In this document: piece by piece, positions 50,547-59,908 of the stretch
Layout of the letters: every line of letters begins with the position of its first letter
Numbering within the stretch: position 1 is the first letter of the stretch
Assembly: GCF_037083825.1 (NCBI RefSeq)
Contig: NZ_JBAPLU010000003.1
Span: 124,001 to 188,000, forward strand
Source of the DNA: Klenkia sesuvii
Lineage (GTDB): Bacteria > Actinomycetota > Actinomycetes > Mycobacteriales > Geodermatophilaceae
Direction: 5' to 3'
Length of the DNA: 64,000 nt
Notes under the pieces: model-generated
The model's input: only the letters and a program-made list of their open reading frames with translations
Databases searched by the model: none
Told to the model about the DNA's origin: nothing
Made by a program: the position numbers and the translations under genes

Positions 50547-51149
50547 TCACCGGAGGGCGCCGCCGTCGTCGGTGGGGTCGGTCCCGCCGTCGAGCGCCTT
50601 CCAGGCGGCCTGGTGGCGGTCCTCGGCCGTCTCGGGCCGGCGGGGTGCGGCGCCCGCGCGCTGGTAGCGCTGCCCCATGCCGGCCCAGCCCCGCCCGCGC
50701 AGCACCACGAGCAGGCCGCCCAGCAGGCCCAGCACCCCGGCCAGCAACCCCAGCGCCGGCCAACCGGCGACCACCTCCGAGCTCGTCGTCGACCCCTGCA
50801 GGCCCACCTGCGCGGGCAGGTCACCGGGGCCCACCGCCACCCCGCCGAGCAGCACCCGCAGCGCCGAGACGGCGGCGGTGCCGGCGGCCAGGGCGACCAC
50901 GACCCCGAGGACGACCCGCCCCCACCCGCGCACGGCGAACAGCGCCACCGCCGCGGCCAGCATCAGCAACCCGGTGGCCGGCAGCAGCGGGGCCAGCTGG
51001 CCACCGGTGAGGGTGGCCGACACCGGTGGCAGCGGCGCCTCCCGGACGACGGCGACGCGCGCCCACACCTGCCCGCCGGCCGACAGCGCCACCCCGCCCG
51101 CCGCGGCGCACAGCAGCACCGCGACGGTCAGCTCGCGGCGGGCGTTCAC
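50547..51149 (-). CDS. Trp-region conserved membrane protein (TIGR02234/Trp_oprn_chp)
   Basis: 200 aa from GTG 51149. Four hydrophobic segments (residues about 7-26, 53-72, 77-98, 130-150), a conserved loop with LPPVSATLTGGQLAPLLPAT between the first two, and a charged cytoplasmic tail (RYQRAGAAPRRPETAED). This family is found next to trpE/trpC in many actinobacteria; its function is unknown. GTG overlaps the trpE stop by 4 nt. Confidence 0.92.
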   Translation of the reverse strand: MNARRELTVAVLLCAAAGGVALSAGGQVWARVAVVREAPLPPVSATLTGGQLAPLLPATGLLMLAAAVALFAVRGWGRVVLGVVVALAAGTAAVSALRVLLGGVAVGPGDLPAQVGLQGSTTSSEVVAGWPALGLLAGVLGLLGGLLVVLRGRGWAGMGQRYQRAGAAPRRPETAEDRHQAAWKALDGGTDPTDDGGALR

Positions 51150-52645
51150 AGCTCGCGCAGCCCCTCGGCGGTCGCGATCGCCGAGAGGACCGCGCGCGCC
51201 TTGTGCCGGGTCTCGGCCTCCTCGGCCACGGGGTCGCTGTCGGCCACCACGCCCGCGCCGGCCTGCACGTACGCGGTACCGGCGTGCAGCACGGCGGTGC
51301 GGATCGCGATGGCCATGTCCATGTCCCCGCTGGCGTCGACGTAGCCGACCGTGCCGGCGTACAGCGCCCGCCGGGTGGGCTCCAGCGACTCGATGACCTC
51401 CATCGCCCGCGGCTTGGGCGCCCCGGACACGGTGCCGGCGGGGAAGGTCGCGTCGAAGACGTCGAGGGCGTCGCGGCCGGGCTCGACCTGGCCGGCCACG
51501 GTGGACACCAGGTGCATGACGTGGCTGTACCGCTCGACCCGCATGAAGTCGGCGACCTCGACGGTGCCGGGCACGCACACCCGCCCCAGGTCGTTGCGGG
51601 CCAGGTCGACCAGCATGACGTGCTCGGCCCGCTCCTTGGGGTCGGCCAGCAGCTCCTCGGTCAGCCGCGCGTCCTCCTCCGGACCGCCCCCGCGGGGGCG
51701 GGTGCCGGCCGGCGGGTGCACCACGGCCTGCTCGCCGGTGACGGTGACCAGCGCCTCCGGGGAGGACCCGACGACGTCGAAGGGCGACTCGCGACCGGCG
51801 AAGCGCAGCAGGTACATGTACGGCGAGGGGTTGCTGGCCCGCAGCACGCGGTAGAGGTCGAGGGCGTCGACCGTGGTCGGCCGGGTGAAGCGCTGGGCCA
51901 GCACGGTCTGGAAGACGTCGCCGGCCCGCACGTGCTCGCGCACCGCCTCGACCCCGGCCTCGTACGCCCCGGGGGCCATGTTGCTGGTGACGCCGTCGTA
52001 GACGGTGGCGGGGTCGGCGGTCACCAGCGCGGCCACCCCGGGCGGTGCGGCCTGGGCGAGGTCGGCGGCCATCGCGTCGAGCCGGGCCACCGCGTCGTCG
52101 TAGGCCTCCCGGGTGGTGCTGAACGCGTTGGCGATGAGCAGCACGGTGGCGTCGTGGTGGTCGAGCACCGCGAGGTCGGTGACCAGGCTCATCGCCAGCT
52201 CGGGCATGCCCAGGTCGTCGGCGGCGGTGACCGGCAGCCGCTCGAGCCGCCGGACGACGTCGTACCCCAGGTACCCGACCAGCCCCCCGGTCAGCGGGGG
52301 CAGGCCGGCTGCGCGGGGGGTGCGCAGCCGCCGGGCGAGCACCCGGACGGCCGCCAACGGGTCCTCGGGGAGGTCGTCGGTGACCCCGGGCAGCGTCTCC
52401 CCCAGCCACTGCGTGCGCCCACCGCGCTCGGTGAGCACCCCGGCGCTGCGCACGCCGACGAAGCTGTACCGGGACCACTGCTTGCCCTGCTCGGCCGACT
52501 CCAGCAGCACCGTGCCCGGCCGGTTGCCGGCGAGCTTGCGGTAGACGCCCACCGCGGTCTCGGAGTCGGCCAGCAGCCGCCGGGTGACGGGGACGACGGG
52601 ACCGGCGCCCAGGGCGTCGAACGGGGTGGTCTCACCCAGCCGCAC
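51146..52645 (-). CDS. trpE: Anthranilate synthase component I
   Basis: Commits chorismate to tryptophan synthesis. 499 aa from GTG 52645. Feedback-site region LLESAEQGKQWSRYSFVG near residue 47; C-terminal chorismate-binding core with DVFQTVLAQRF, NPSPYMYLL, PPAGTRPRGG, LVDLARNDLGRVC, TFPAGTVSGAPKPRAME and TRHKARAVL. The amidotransferase partner (TrpG) is not in the window. Starts inside the 3' end of hisI (14-nt overlap), so no attenuator leader fits directly in front. Confidence 0.97.
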   Translation of the reverse strand: MRLGETTPFDALGAGPVVPVTRRLLADSETAVGVYRKLAGNRPGTVLLESAEQGKQWSRYSFVGVRSAGVLTERGGRTQWLGETLPGVTDDLPEDPLAAVRVLARRLRTPRAAGLPPLTGGLVGYLGYDVVRRLERLPVTAADDLGMPELAMSLVTDLAVLDHHDATVLLIANAFSTTREAYDDAVARLDAMAADLAQAAPPGVAALVTADPATVYDGVTSNMAPGAYEAGVEAVREHVRAGDVFQTVLAQRFTRPTTVDALDLYRVLRASNPSPYMYLLRFAGRESPFDVVGSSPEALVTVTGEQAVVHPPAGTRPRGGGPEEDARLTEELLADPKERAEHVMLVDLARNDLGRVCVPGTVEVADFMRVERYSHVMHLVSTVAGQVEPGRDALDVFDATFPAGTVSGAPKPRAMEVIESLEPTRRALYAGTVGYVDASGDMDMAIAIRTAVLHAGTAYVQAGAGVVADSDPVAEEAETRHKARAVLSAIATAEGLREL

Positions 52646-53006
52646 GGGACACCTCCAGGGAGCGGTGGAAGCAGCTGCGCTCGCCGGTGTGGCAGGCCGG
52701 CCCGGTCTGGTCGACCAGCAGCAGCAGCGCGTCGCCGTCGCAGTCCACCCGCACCCCGCGCACGGCCTGGTGGTGGCCGGAGGTGGCGCCCTTGACCCAG
52801 TACTCGCCGCGGCTGCGCGACCAGTAGGTGGCCTGGCCGGTGGCCAGCGTGCGGCGCAGGGCCTCGTCGTCCATCCACGCGAGCATCAGCACCTCGCCGG
52901 TGTCGTGCTGCTGGGCGACCGCGGCGACCAGGCCGTCGGGGGTGCGGCGCAGGAGGTCGGCGACGGCGGGGTCGAGGGCAGGTGGGACGTCGGGCACGCC
53001 GACCAT
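52632..53006 (-). CDS. hisI: Phosphoribosyl-AMP cyclohydrolase
   Basis: Third step of histidine synthesis. 124 aa from ATG 53006. Motifs VAQQHDTGEVLMLAWMDDEAL, ATYWSRSRGEYWVKGATSGH, the metal-binding VRVDCDGDALLLLVDQ and HTGERSCFHR. Stand-alone HisI without the HisE domain, as usual in actinobacteria. Overlaps trpE by 14 nt, coupling histidine and tryptophan genes. Confidence 0.96.
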   Translation of the reverse strand: MVGVPDVPPALDPAVADLLRRTPDGLVAAVAQQHDTGEVLMLAWMDDEALRRTLATGQATYWSRSRGEYWVKGATSGHHQAVRGVRVDCDGDALLLLVDQTGPACHTGERSCFHRSLEVSRAAG

Positions 53007-53026
53007 CCTCCCAGCCGGGACCGACG

Positions 53027-54685
53027 TCAGAGCGCGGCGGCCACCGCCCGGCCCGCCGTCCGCCCGGAGAACAGGCACCCGCCGAGGAAGGTGCCCTCCA
53101 ACGAGCGGTAGCCGTGCATGCCGCCGCCGCCGAACCCCGACACCTCACCCGCCGCGTAGAGGCCCTCGAACACCGCGCCGCCGGGCTGCAGGACCCGCCC
53201 GGACAGGTCGGTCTCCAGCCCACCGAGGGTCTTGCGGGTGAGCAGGTTGAGCCGGACGGCGATGAGCGGTCCGTTCGCGGGGTCCAGCATGCGGTGCGGG
53301 GGCACCACCCGGATGAGCTTGTCGCCGAGGAACCGGCGGGCGGCCCGGATCGCGGTGACCTGGCCGTCCTTGGAGAAGGCGTTGGCCATCTCGCGGTCCC
53401 GGGCGACGACCTCGGCCTCGACGACGGCGGGGTCCAGCCGTGGGGTGCCGCCGGTGACCCGGTTCATGCCCTCGACCAGCTCGGCGACCGTCGGGGCGGT
53501 CACGAAGTCCACCCCCGAGTCCAGGAACGCCTGGACCGGTGCCGCGGCCCCCGGCCGCACCCGGGTCAGCAGGAGCTTGAGGTCCTTACCGGTGAGGTCG
53601 GGGTTCTGCTCGGACCCGGAGAGGGTGAACTCCTTCTCCACGATCTTCTGGTCCAGCACGAACCACGTGTGCTCGTACCCGGTGGTGCCGATGTGGGCGA
53701 GCGTGCCGAGGGTGTCGAAGCCGGGGTAGAGCGGCACGGGCAGGCGCTTGCCGGTGGCGTCCAGCCAGAGCGAGCTGGGTCCGGGCAGGATGCGGATGCC
53801 GTGCCGGGCCCAGATCGGCGTGTGGTTCTCGATGCCCTCGGTGTAGTGCCACATGCGGTCGGGGTTGACCACGCTGGCGCCCGCCGCCTGGGCGGCCAGC
53901 AGACCCGAGCCGTCGACGTGCGCGGGCACCCCGGACAGCAGTCGCCGCGGCACCGGCCCGAGGCGGGCCGGCCAGTTGCGCCGGACCAGCTCGTGGTTGC
54001 CGCCGATGCCGCCGGTGGTGAGGACGACGGCCTGCGCGGCGACCTCGAACTCCCCCGTCGCGGTGCGCGAGGTGGCCTCCCCGCGCGGGGCGTCGTCGGG
54101 TTCGAGCACCTCGCCGCGCACCCCGGTGACCGCCCCGTCGCTGGTGACCAGCCCGGTGACCCGGTGCCGGAACCGGAACTCGACCAGGCCGCGGGCGGCG
54201 GCCGCCCGCACCCGCCGCTCGAAGGGCGCCACGACGCCGGGGCCGGTGCCCCAGACGATGTGGAAGCGGGGCACGGAGTTGCCGTGGCCGGTGGCGGTGT
54301 ACCCGCCGCGCTCGGCCCAGCCGACGACCGGGAAGAACCGCACGCCCTGCTGGTGCAGCCAGGCCCGCTTCTCCCCCGCGGCGAACTGCAGGTAGGCCTC
54401 GGCCCACTGGCGGGGCCAGTGGTCCTCGGGCCGGTCGAAGCCGGCGGTGCCCAGCCAGTCCTGCCGGGCCAGCTCCAGGGAGTCGTGCACCCGCAGCCGG
54501 CGCTGCTCCGGGGAGTCGACGAGGAACAGCCCGCCGAAGCTCCAGTGCGCCTGGCCACCCAGGTCCTGCTCGGGCTCGGCGTCCAGCAGCAGCACCCGCT
54601 TCCCGGCGTCGGCGAGCTCCGCGGTGGCGACGAGCCCGGCCAGGCCGGCCCCGACGACGACGACGTCGGCTGTGTCGGTGGTCAC
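53027..54685 (-). CDS. FAD-binding dehydrogenase (fumarate reductase/KstD-like)
   Basis: 552 aa from ATG 54685. N-terminal FAD Rossmann motif VVVGAGLAGLVATAELADAG, GGQAHWSFGGLF, and the C-terminal FAD-contact GLYAAGEVSGFGGGGMHGYR plus LGGCLFSGRTAGRAV. The family annotated as putative FAD-binding dehydrogenase is related to flavocytochrome fumarate reductase and 3-ketosteroid dehydrogenase, but substrate is unknown. No signal peptide. Same strand as hisI, 20 bp upstream of it in transcription, so it could be cotranscribed. Confidence 0.88.
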   Translation of the reverse strand: MTTDTADVVVVGAGLAGLVATAELADAGKRVLLLDAEPEQDLGGQAHWSFGGLFLVDSPEQRRLRVHDSLELARQDWLGTAGFDRPEDHWPRQWAEAYLQFAAGEKRAWLHQQGVRFFPVVGWAERGGYTATGHGNSVPRFHIVWGTGPGVVAPFERRVRAAAARGLVEFRFRHRVTGLVTSDGAVTGVRGEVLEPDDAPRGEATSRTATGEFEVAAQAVVLTTGGIGGNHELVRRNWPARLGPVPRRLLSGVPAHVDGSGLLAAQAAGASVVNPDRMWHYTEGIENHTPIWARHGIRILPGPSSLWLDATGKRLPVPLYPGFDTLGTLAHIGTTGYEHTWFVLDQKIVEKEFTLSGSEQNPDLTGKDLKLLLTRVRPGAAAPVQAFLDSGVDFVTAPTVAELVEGMNRVTGGTPRLDPAVVEAEVVARDREMANAFSKDGQVTAIRAARRFLGDKLIRVVPPHRMLDPANGPLIAVRLNLLTRKTLGGLETDLSGRVLQPGGAVFEGLYAAGEVSGFGGGGMHGYRSLEGTFLGGCLFSGRTAGRAVAAAL

Positions 54686-54694
54686 GGGGTGAGG

Positions 54695-55156
54695 CTAGCG
54701 AGCCGTCCACACCCGCACGGGGCGCTGCGCGCCGAGGACGACCCCGCCCAGGGGCCCGACCGCCAGCAGCAGCGCCCACCAGGTGGCCGAGCCGGCCCCC
54801 AGCGAACCGAACAGGGCCGCGACGCCCAGCAGCCCGAGCAGCGGCAGGACGCTGCCGGTGACCAGCACCGCCCAGCCGGGCCAGCGGCCGAGCACCACCA
54901 GGCCGGCACCGGCCAGCGGCCAGAGGGCCAGGACCACGAGCACCACGACCACCCAGCCGGGGACGCCCACGAGGTCGGCGTCGGGCGCGGCCAGCAGCCA
55001 GGTCAGGTAGAGCACCTCGGCGGCCACCAGCACCCCGAGCACCGCGGCGCACACCGCGACCACCGGTCGCTCGGGCGGCAGCGGGGCACGGGTGGGGGTG
55101 CGCCGGGCCGCCCGGGGCGACCGCCGCACCGGCGCGGACCGCGACTGCTTCGCCAT
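54695..55156 (-). CDS. Small membrane protein, unknown function
   Basis: 153 aa from ATG 55156. A basic N-terminus (about 35 residues with many R and P), then four hydrophobic segments up to VGPLGGVVLGAQRPVRVW at the end. Stop is 9 bp from the start of the FAD dehydrogenase. No motif recognised. Confidence 0.75.
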   Translation of the reverse strand: MAKQSRSAPVRRSPRAARRTPTRAPLPPERPVVAVCAAVLGVLVAAEVLYLTWLLAAPDADLVGVPGWVVVVLVVLALWPLAGAGLVVLGRWPGWAVLVTGSVLPLLGLLGVAALFGSLGAGSATWWALLLAVGPLGGVVLGAQRPVRVWTAR

Positions 55157-55229
55157 GCCTGCGCACTGTAGGGCCCCCACCAGCACCGGCCCGTGAATGA
55201 TCCACATCCCCGCGGGGCAAGGGGGCGGC

Positions 55230-55634
55230 ATGGCAGCCAAGGACATCGTGCACTTCGACATCGCGACCGTGGCCGAGAAGAGCGCCGACTTCCGTCGGGT
55301 GCTCTGGACCGGCGAGCACACCCAGCTGGTGATCATGACCATCCCGCCGGGCGGGGAGATCGGCGAGGAGGTGCACGACGAGAACGACCAGATCCTCAGC
55401 TTCGTGAGCGGCGTCGGCAAGGCCGTCATCGAGGGCTCCACGAAGACGGTGAAGCCGGGCGAGATCGTCGTCGTCCCGGCCGGCACCAAGCACAACTTCG
55501 TCAACGACGGCCCCAACCCGTGGGTGCTCTACACCGTGTACGGCCCGGCCGACCACGCCGACGGCGCGGTGCACCACACCAAGGAGGAGGCCGACGAGCT
55601 CGAGGAGTCGGGCAAGGACGAGCCGCCGGCCTGA
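55230..55634 (+). CDS. Cupin domain protein
   Basis: 134 aa from ATG 55230, chosen because AAGGGGG precedes it closely; ATG 55197 is an alternative. Conserved cupin parts EEVHDENDQILSFVSGVGKA (motif 1, His/Glu/Asn-rich) and GEIVVVPAGTKHNFVNDG (motif 2) give a beta barrel with probable metal site. Acidic C-terminus (EEADELEESGKD). Function unknown. Convergent with the next membrane-protein gene. Confidence 0.9.
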   Translation: MAAKDIVHFDIATVAEKSADFRRVLWTGEHTQLVIMTIPPGGEIGEEVHDENDQILSFVSGVGKAVIEGSTKTVKPGEIVVVPAGTKHNFVNDGPNPWVLYTVYGPADHADGAVHHTKEEADELEESGKDEPPA

Positions 55635-55668
55635 GCCGCACCGGGCCGTCCGGGGGCGTCGAGCGGAT

Positions 55669-56088
55669 TCAGACCCGGGCGGCCCGCTCGGCCCGGCGGG
55701 CGGCCACCCAGGCGCGCACACCGGGCAGCGAGCCGAGCACCGCAGCCAGGAGCGGTCCGGCGACGAGGACCGCGACCGAGCCGGGGTCGTCCTCGGCGGC
55801 GCCGAACCAGAGGGCCCAGGCCACGAGGCCGAGGGTGAGCACGGCGGCGACCAGCAGGACCAGCCACGACCGGCCCAGCACCAGCAGGACCGCCCCCACC
55901 ACGACCGCCACGGCGATGGCCAGGGGGATCGCGCTCAGCAGCAGCCCCACCCCCACCTGCGAGGCCAGCGCGAACGCCCCGGCGACGAGGGCGAACAGCG
56001 CCACCGGCAGTGCGCCGAGGATCCCGCAGAGGGCGGCGATGCCCGCGGGGATCGGGGGGACCCGGCGGACCGGGACGGGCTGCGTCAT
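55669..56088 (-). CDS. Membrane protein, unknown function
   Basis: 139 aa from ATG 56088. Four hydrophobic segments (residues about 12-42, 45-68, 71-92, 102-120), Arg-rich ends (VRRVPPIPAG at the N-terminus, AWVAARRAERAARV at the C-terminus). Starts 26 bp after the stop of the first ABC exporter gene; may be cotranscribed with the exporter. Confidence 0.75.
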   Translation of the reverse strand: MTQPVPVRRVPPIPAGIAALCGILGALPVALFALVAGAFALASQVGVGLLLSAIPLAIAVAVVVGAVLLVLGRSWLVLLVAAVLTLGLVAWALWFGAAEDDPGSVAVLVAGPLLAAVLGSLPGVRAWVAARRAERAARV

Positions 56089-56114
56089 GCCGCAGACCGT
56101 AGGGGTCGGCCGGC

Positions 56115-57908
56115 TCAGACGGTGGTGGCCGCGCCGGAGGACCGCCGCCACGAGGCGTGCAGCCCCGCGTAGACACCGGGGACGTCGACCAGGTCGGCGT
56201 GGCTGCCGCGCTGCACCACCCGGCCGGCCGCCACCACGAGCACCTCGTCGGCCCGCTCGGCGGTGGAGAGCCGGTGCGCGATGGTGATCGTCGTCCGGCC
56301 GGCGGTCAGGGTGTCCAGCGCCCGGGTCAGGCGTGCCTCGGTGGCCGGGTCCACCGCGCTCGTGGCCTCGTCGAGCACCAGCAGGTCGGGGTCGGCGACG
56401 TAGGCACGGGCCACGGCCACCAGCTGCCGTTCGCCCGCCGACAGCGACTCCCCGCGCTGGCCGACCTGGGTCGCCACGCCGTCGGCCAGGCCCTCGACCC
56501 ACCCGCCCAGGCCCAGCTCGTCGAACGCCGCGGCGACGTGGGCGTCGGTCAGGCCGGGCCTGCCGTACCGGACGTTGTCGGCCACCGACGCGTCGAAGAG
56601 GAACCCGTCCTGCGGGACCATGACCACCCGCTCGCGCAGCGAGGTGAAGGCCACCTGGTCCAACGGCACGCCGCCGACCAGCACCCGGCCCTCGGCGGGG
56701 TCCATCAGCCGGGTCAGCAGCTTGGCGAAGGTCGTCTTGCCCGACCCGGTCTCGCCCACCACGGCCACCCGCGTGCGCGGGGCGATCTCCAGGTCGACGT
56801 CGTCGAGGGCGGGTCGGGCCCCGGGGGCGTAGCGGAAGGTCACGTGGTCGAACCGCACGCCCAGCGCGCCGGGCGGCAGCTGCTGGCCGTCCGCGGGGTC
56901 CTGGACGTCGGGCTCGGTGTCGAGGACGTCGAGCACCCGGCGGAACCCGGCGACGGCGTTCTGCGCCTCGTTGAGCACCTCGCTGGCGGTCTGCACGGGC
57001 GCGACGAACAGGGTGACCAGGAACAGGAAGGCGACCAGCGTGCCGGCCGAGATCTGCCCGCCGACGCCGAGCAGCACGCCGACCACGACCACGGCGGCGT
57101 TGGCCACCGCGGCGACGAACTCACCGCTGACGTACACCCCGGCCGTGGTGCGCTGGGCCTGCACCGAGGCGCGGTAGTGGCGGTCGATGGCGGTGTCGAT
57201 GCGGGCGGCGGTGCGGTCGCGGATTCCGTAGGCGCGCACGGTCGACGCGCCGACGACGGACTCCCCGACCGCGGCCAGCACGTCGCCCACGCGCTCGCGG
57301 ACGACGCCGTACACCGCCGCGAGCCGCTTCGCGAACCACTTCACGGCGTAGCCCAGCGGCACGAAGCAGACCAGCACCAGCAGGGTCAGCTGCCAGCTGT
57401 AGAAGAACATGACGACCGTGGCGACGACGAGCTGACCCAGGCTGACCAGCCCCAGCACGCCGCCCCACTGCATGAACACCGAGAGCTGGTCGACGTCGCT
57501 GGTCACCCGGGACACCAGGTTGCCGCGCCGCTCGCCCTGCTGGTGCAGCACGGACAGGTCGTGCACGTGCCGGAACGCCCGTACCCGCAGGTTGGCCAGC
57601 GCGGTCTCGGTGGTGCGGAACAGCCGCACGTTCATCCGGTAGACCGCGACGGCCGTGACGAGCACGACGAGCGCGCAGACGGCCACCAGCTCGCGGACCA
57701 GGGGGATGTCGGGCCCGCCCGCGGCCCCCAGGCCGCGGTCGAGGGTCTGCTGCACGGCGATGGGCACGACGACCCGGCCGGCGGTGGCCACCAGCGCGAG
57801 GGCGAAGGTGGCCGGCAGCCCGCGACGGAACTCCGGCATCATCCGCAGCCCCCGCCGCAGGGTGGCGGTGGCGGACTCGGTCCCGCGGTCGGCGACGGCG
57901 GCGGTCAT
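56115..57908 (-). CDS. ABC exporter half-transporter with consensus Walker B and degenerate signature
   Basis: 597 aa from ATG 57908. Six-helix membrane domain (residues 30-320), then ATPase domain: Walker A GETGSGKTTFAKL, Q-loop MVPQDGFLFDASV, signature LSAGERQLVAVARA (Ala for Gly, Glu for Gln), Walker B LLVLDEATSAVDP with catalytic Glu, H-loop IAHRLST. ATG overlaps the partner's stop by 4 nt. With the partner it should form a heterodimeric ABCB-type exporter. Substrate unknown. Confidence 0.93.
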   Translation of the reverse strand: MTAAVADRGTESATATLRRGLRMMPEFRRGLPATFALALVATAGRVVVPIAVQQTLDRGLGAAGGPDIPLVRELVAVCALVVLVTAVAVYRMNVRLFRTTETALANLRVRAFRHVHDLSVLHQQGERRGNLVSRVTSDVDQLSVFMQWGGVLGLVSLGQLVVATVVMFFYSWQLTLLVLVCFVPLGYAVKWFAKRLAAVYGVVRERVGDVLAAVGESVVGASTVRAYGIRDRTAARIDTAIDRHYRASVQAQRTTAGVYVSGEFVAAVANAAVVVVGVLLGVGGQISAGTLVAFLFLVTLFVAPVQTASEVLNEAQNAVAGFRRVLDVLDTEPDVQDPADGQQLPPGALGVRFDHVTFRYAPGARPALDDVDLEIAPRTRVAVVGETGSGKTTFAKLLTRLMDPAEGRVLVGGVPLDQVAFTSLRERVVMVPQDGFLFDASVADNVRYGRPGLTDAHVAAAFDELGLGGWVEGLADGVATQVGQRGESLSAGERQLVAVARAYVADPDLLVLDEATSAVDPATEARLTRALDTLTAGRTTITIAHRLSTAERADEVLVVAAGRVVQRGSHADLVDVPGVYAGLHASWRRSSGAATTV

Positions 57909-59812
57909 GCCTGCGCCCCGGCGGGCTCGGGCTCGGCGGGAGTGATCTCGTCCGGGGGCTGGTAGGCCTGCACCAACCGGGCGTACCCGGGCACCTGGGC
58001 GCGCAGCTCGGCGTGGCTGCCGCGGGCGACGAGCCGGCCGTGCTCGATCCACAGCACCTCGTCGGCGAGGGCGATGGTGGCCTGCCGGTAGGCCACCACG
58101 ACCACGGTGGCCGGACGGTCCGTGGTGCGCAGGGCGTCGACGATGCGGGCCTCCACGCTGGGGTCGACGGCGCTGGTCGCGTCGTCCATCACGAGCAGCC
58201 GCGGACGACGGACGACGGCCCGGGCGAGCGCGAGCCGCTGGCGCTGCCCCCCGGACAGGCTGGCCCCACGCTCCCCCACCATGGTGTCCAGGCCCTCGGG
58301 GAGCCGGTCGACGAAGTCCTCGGCGGCGGCCACGCGCAGCGCCTCGCGCACGTCGGCGTCGGAGAACTCCGCGCCGAGGGTGATGTTCCCGCGCACGGTG
58401 TCGTCGAAGAGGAACGTGCCCTGCGCGACGAAGGCGGCCTGGCCGGCCACCTCGCCCTCGCGCAGGGCGCGCAGGTCGACGCCGTCGAGCAGCACGGCAC
58501 CGTCGTGCGGGTCGACCAACCGGACCAGCAGACCGGCGAGCGTGGACTTGCCCGACCCCGTGGGGCCGACGACGGCGACGGTCCGCCCGGCTGCCACCTC
58601 GAAGGTGACGCCGTGCAGCACCTGGTTGGTGCGGCCGTCGGCGTCGGTGTGGCCGAAGTCGACCCCCTGCACGCCGACGCCCGCGCCGCCCGTGCCCGCC
58701 GGGGCGGCGTGCGGGCCGTGCGGGGTCTCGCCCTCGGCGGCCAGCACCGGGGTGACCCGGTCGAAGCCGGCCATCGCCCGCGGCAGGTCGGCCAGCACCC
58801 AGCCGATGGCCCGGATAGGGAGGGCGAGCAGGGTGAACAGGTAGGCGATGGAGACCAGGTCACCGGCGTCTGTGGCCCCGGCGGCGACCTGGTTGGCCCC
58901 GACCAGCAGCACGGCGAGGGTGCCCAGGTTGGGCAGCGCCTCCATGATCGGGTCGAACAGGCCGCGGACCCGACCCACGGCGACCAGCCCGTCGCGCAGC
59001 TCCTCGGCGCTGGCGGCGAAGCGGGTGGTCTCGTCGGTCTCGCGGCCCAGGGTCTTGACCACCAGGGCGGCGTCGAAGCTCTCGTGCGCGATCTCGGAGA
59101 CCTCGGCGCGCAGCTGCTGGGCCCGCGCCATGCGCGGGCTCATCACCTGCGAGTAGAGCGCGTTGGCCAGGAACACGAGCGGGAACACGACCAGCCCCAC
59201 CACCGCCAGCAGCGGGTCGGTGAGGACGAGGGCCACCACGGTGATGGCCACCATGACCAGCGCGCCGCAGGCGAAGGGCAACGGCGCGACGAAGAACCAG
59301 CTGGCCTCGACGTCGGAGTTGGCGTTGGACAGCAGCTGCCCGGTGGGGTGGCGCTGGTGCCAGGAGAGCGGCAGCCGCAGGTACTGCCCGGTCACCCGGC
59401 GGCGGTAGTCGGCCTGCAGGCGGTAGGACATGATGCCGGCGAACAGCCGCCGGCCGATGATCCCGATGATCTTCAGGACGGCGACGACCATGATGGCGGT
59501 GGCGGCGAGGGCGAGCGCGCCGGCGGTGGTGGCGCCGCGCTCGAAGGCCGGCAGGATCACCCGCTCGGTCACCCCGCCCACCACGTAGGCGCTGGCCACG
59601 GTCATCGCGCCGTAGAGGCTGCTGCCGAGCACCGCGAGGGTGAACATGCCGCGCTGCTCGCTGATCGCGCGGCCGACGTGCCGGAACCCCCGGCGCATGA
59701 CCTTCCGCTGCTCGCGCTCGCTGCGCACGACCGTGTTCGCCGCGCGGGCCGGGCGGCGGGGGATGCCGCCGGGGGTGTCGTCGGGAGTCTTCTCGGTGCT
59801 GCCCGCGGACAC
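57905..59812 (-). CDS. ABC exporter half-transporter with consensus signature and degenerate catalytic residues
   Basis: 635 aa from GTG 59812, with GAGGGAG 5 nt upstream. A 40-residue charged N-terminus precedes the membrane domain (TLAVLGSSLYGAMTVASAYV onward). ATPase domain: Walker A GPTGSGKSTLAGL, signature LSGGQRQRLALARA, Walker B LLVMDDATSAVDPS with Asp where the catalytic Glu belongs, and Tyr (VVAYRQAT) in place of the H-loop His. First gene of the pair. Divergent from the TIGR03085 gene. Confidence 0.93.
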   Translation of the reverse strand: MSAGSTEKTPDDTPGGIPRRPARAANTVVRSEREQRKVMRRGFRHVGRAISEQRGMFTLAVLGSSLYGAMTVASAYVVGGVTERVILPAFERGATTAGALALAATAIMVVAVLKIIGIIGRRLFAGIMSYRLQADYRRRVTGQYLRLPLSWHQRHPTGQLLSNANSDVEASWFFVAPLPFACGALVMVAITVVALVLTDPLLAVVGLVVFPLVFLANALYSQVMSPRMARAQQLRAEVSEIAHESFDAALVVKTLGRETDETTRFAASAEELRDGLVAVGRVRGLFDPIMEALPNLGTLAVLLVGANQVAAGATDAGDLVSIAYLFTLLALPIRAIGWVLADLPRAMAGFDRVTPVLAAEGETPHGPHAAPAGTGGAGVGVQGVDFGHTDADGRTNQVLHGVTFEVAAGRTVAVVGPTGSGKSTLAGLLVRLVDPHDGAVLLDGVDLRALREGEVAGQAAFVAQGTFLFDDTVRGNITLGAEFSDADVREALRVAAAEDFVDRLPEGLDTMVGERGASLSGGQRQRLALARAVVRRPRLLVMDDATSAVDPSVEARIVDALRTTDRPATVVVVAYRQATIALADEVLWIEHGRLVARGSHAELRAQVPGYARLVQAYQPPDEITPAEPEPAGAQA

Positions 59813-59908
59813 GCGTCTCCCTCTGGTGGTGCTCCCTGTGTGCCGCCCGAGAGTACCCGGGATCGTTACCAGGGCTACGGAGTTCGGGGGGCGCGGTACA
59901 ACTGCCCG

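Noticed and set aside
52632..52660. Trp attenuator leader before trpE
   Set aside because: trpE starts inside hisI, so there is no room, and no Trp-codon run is present.
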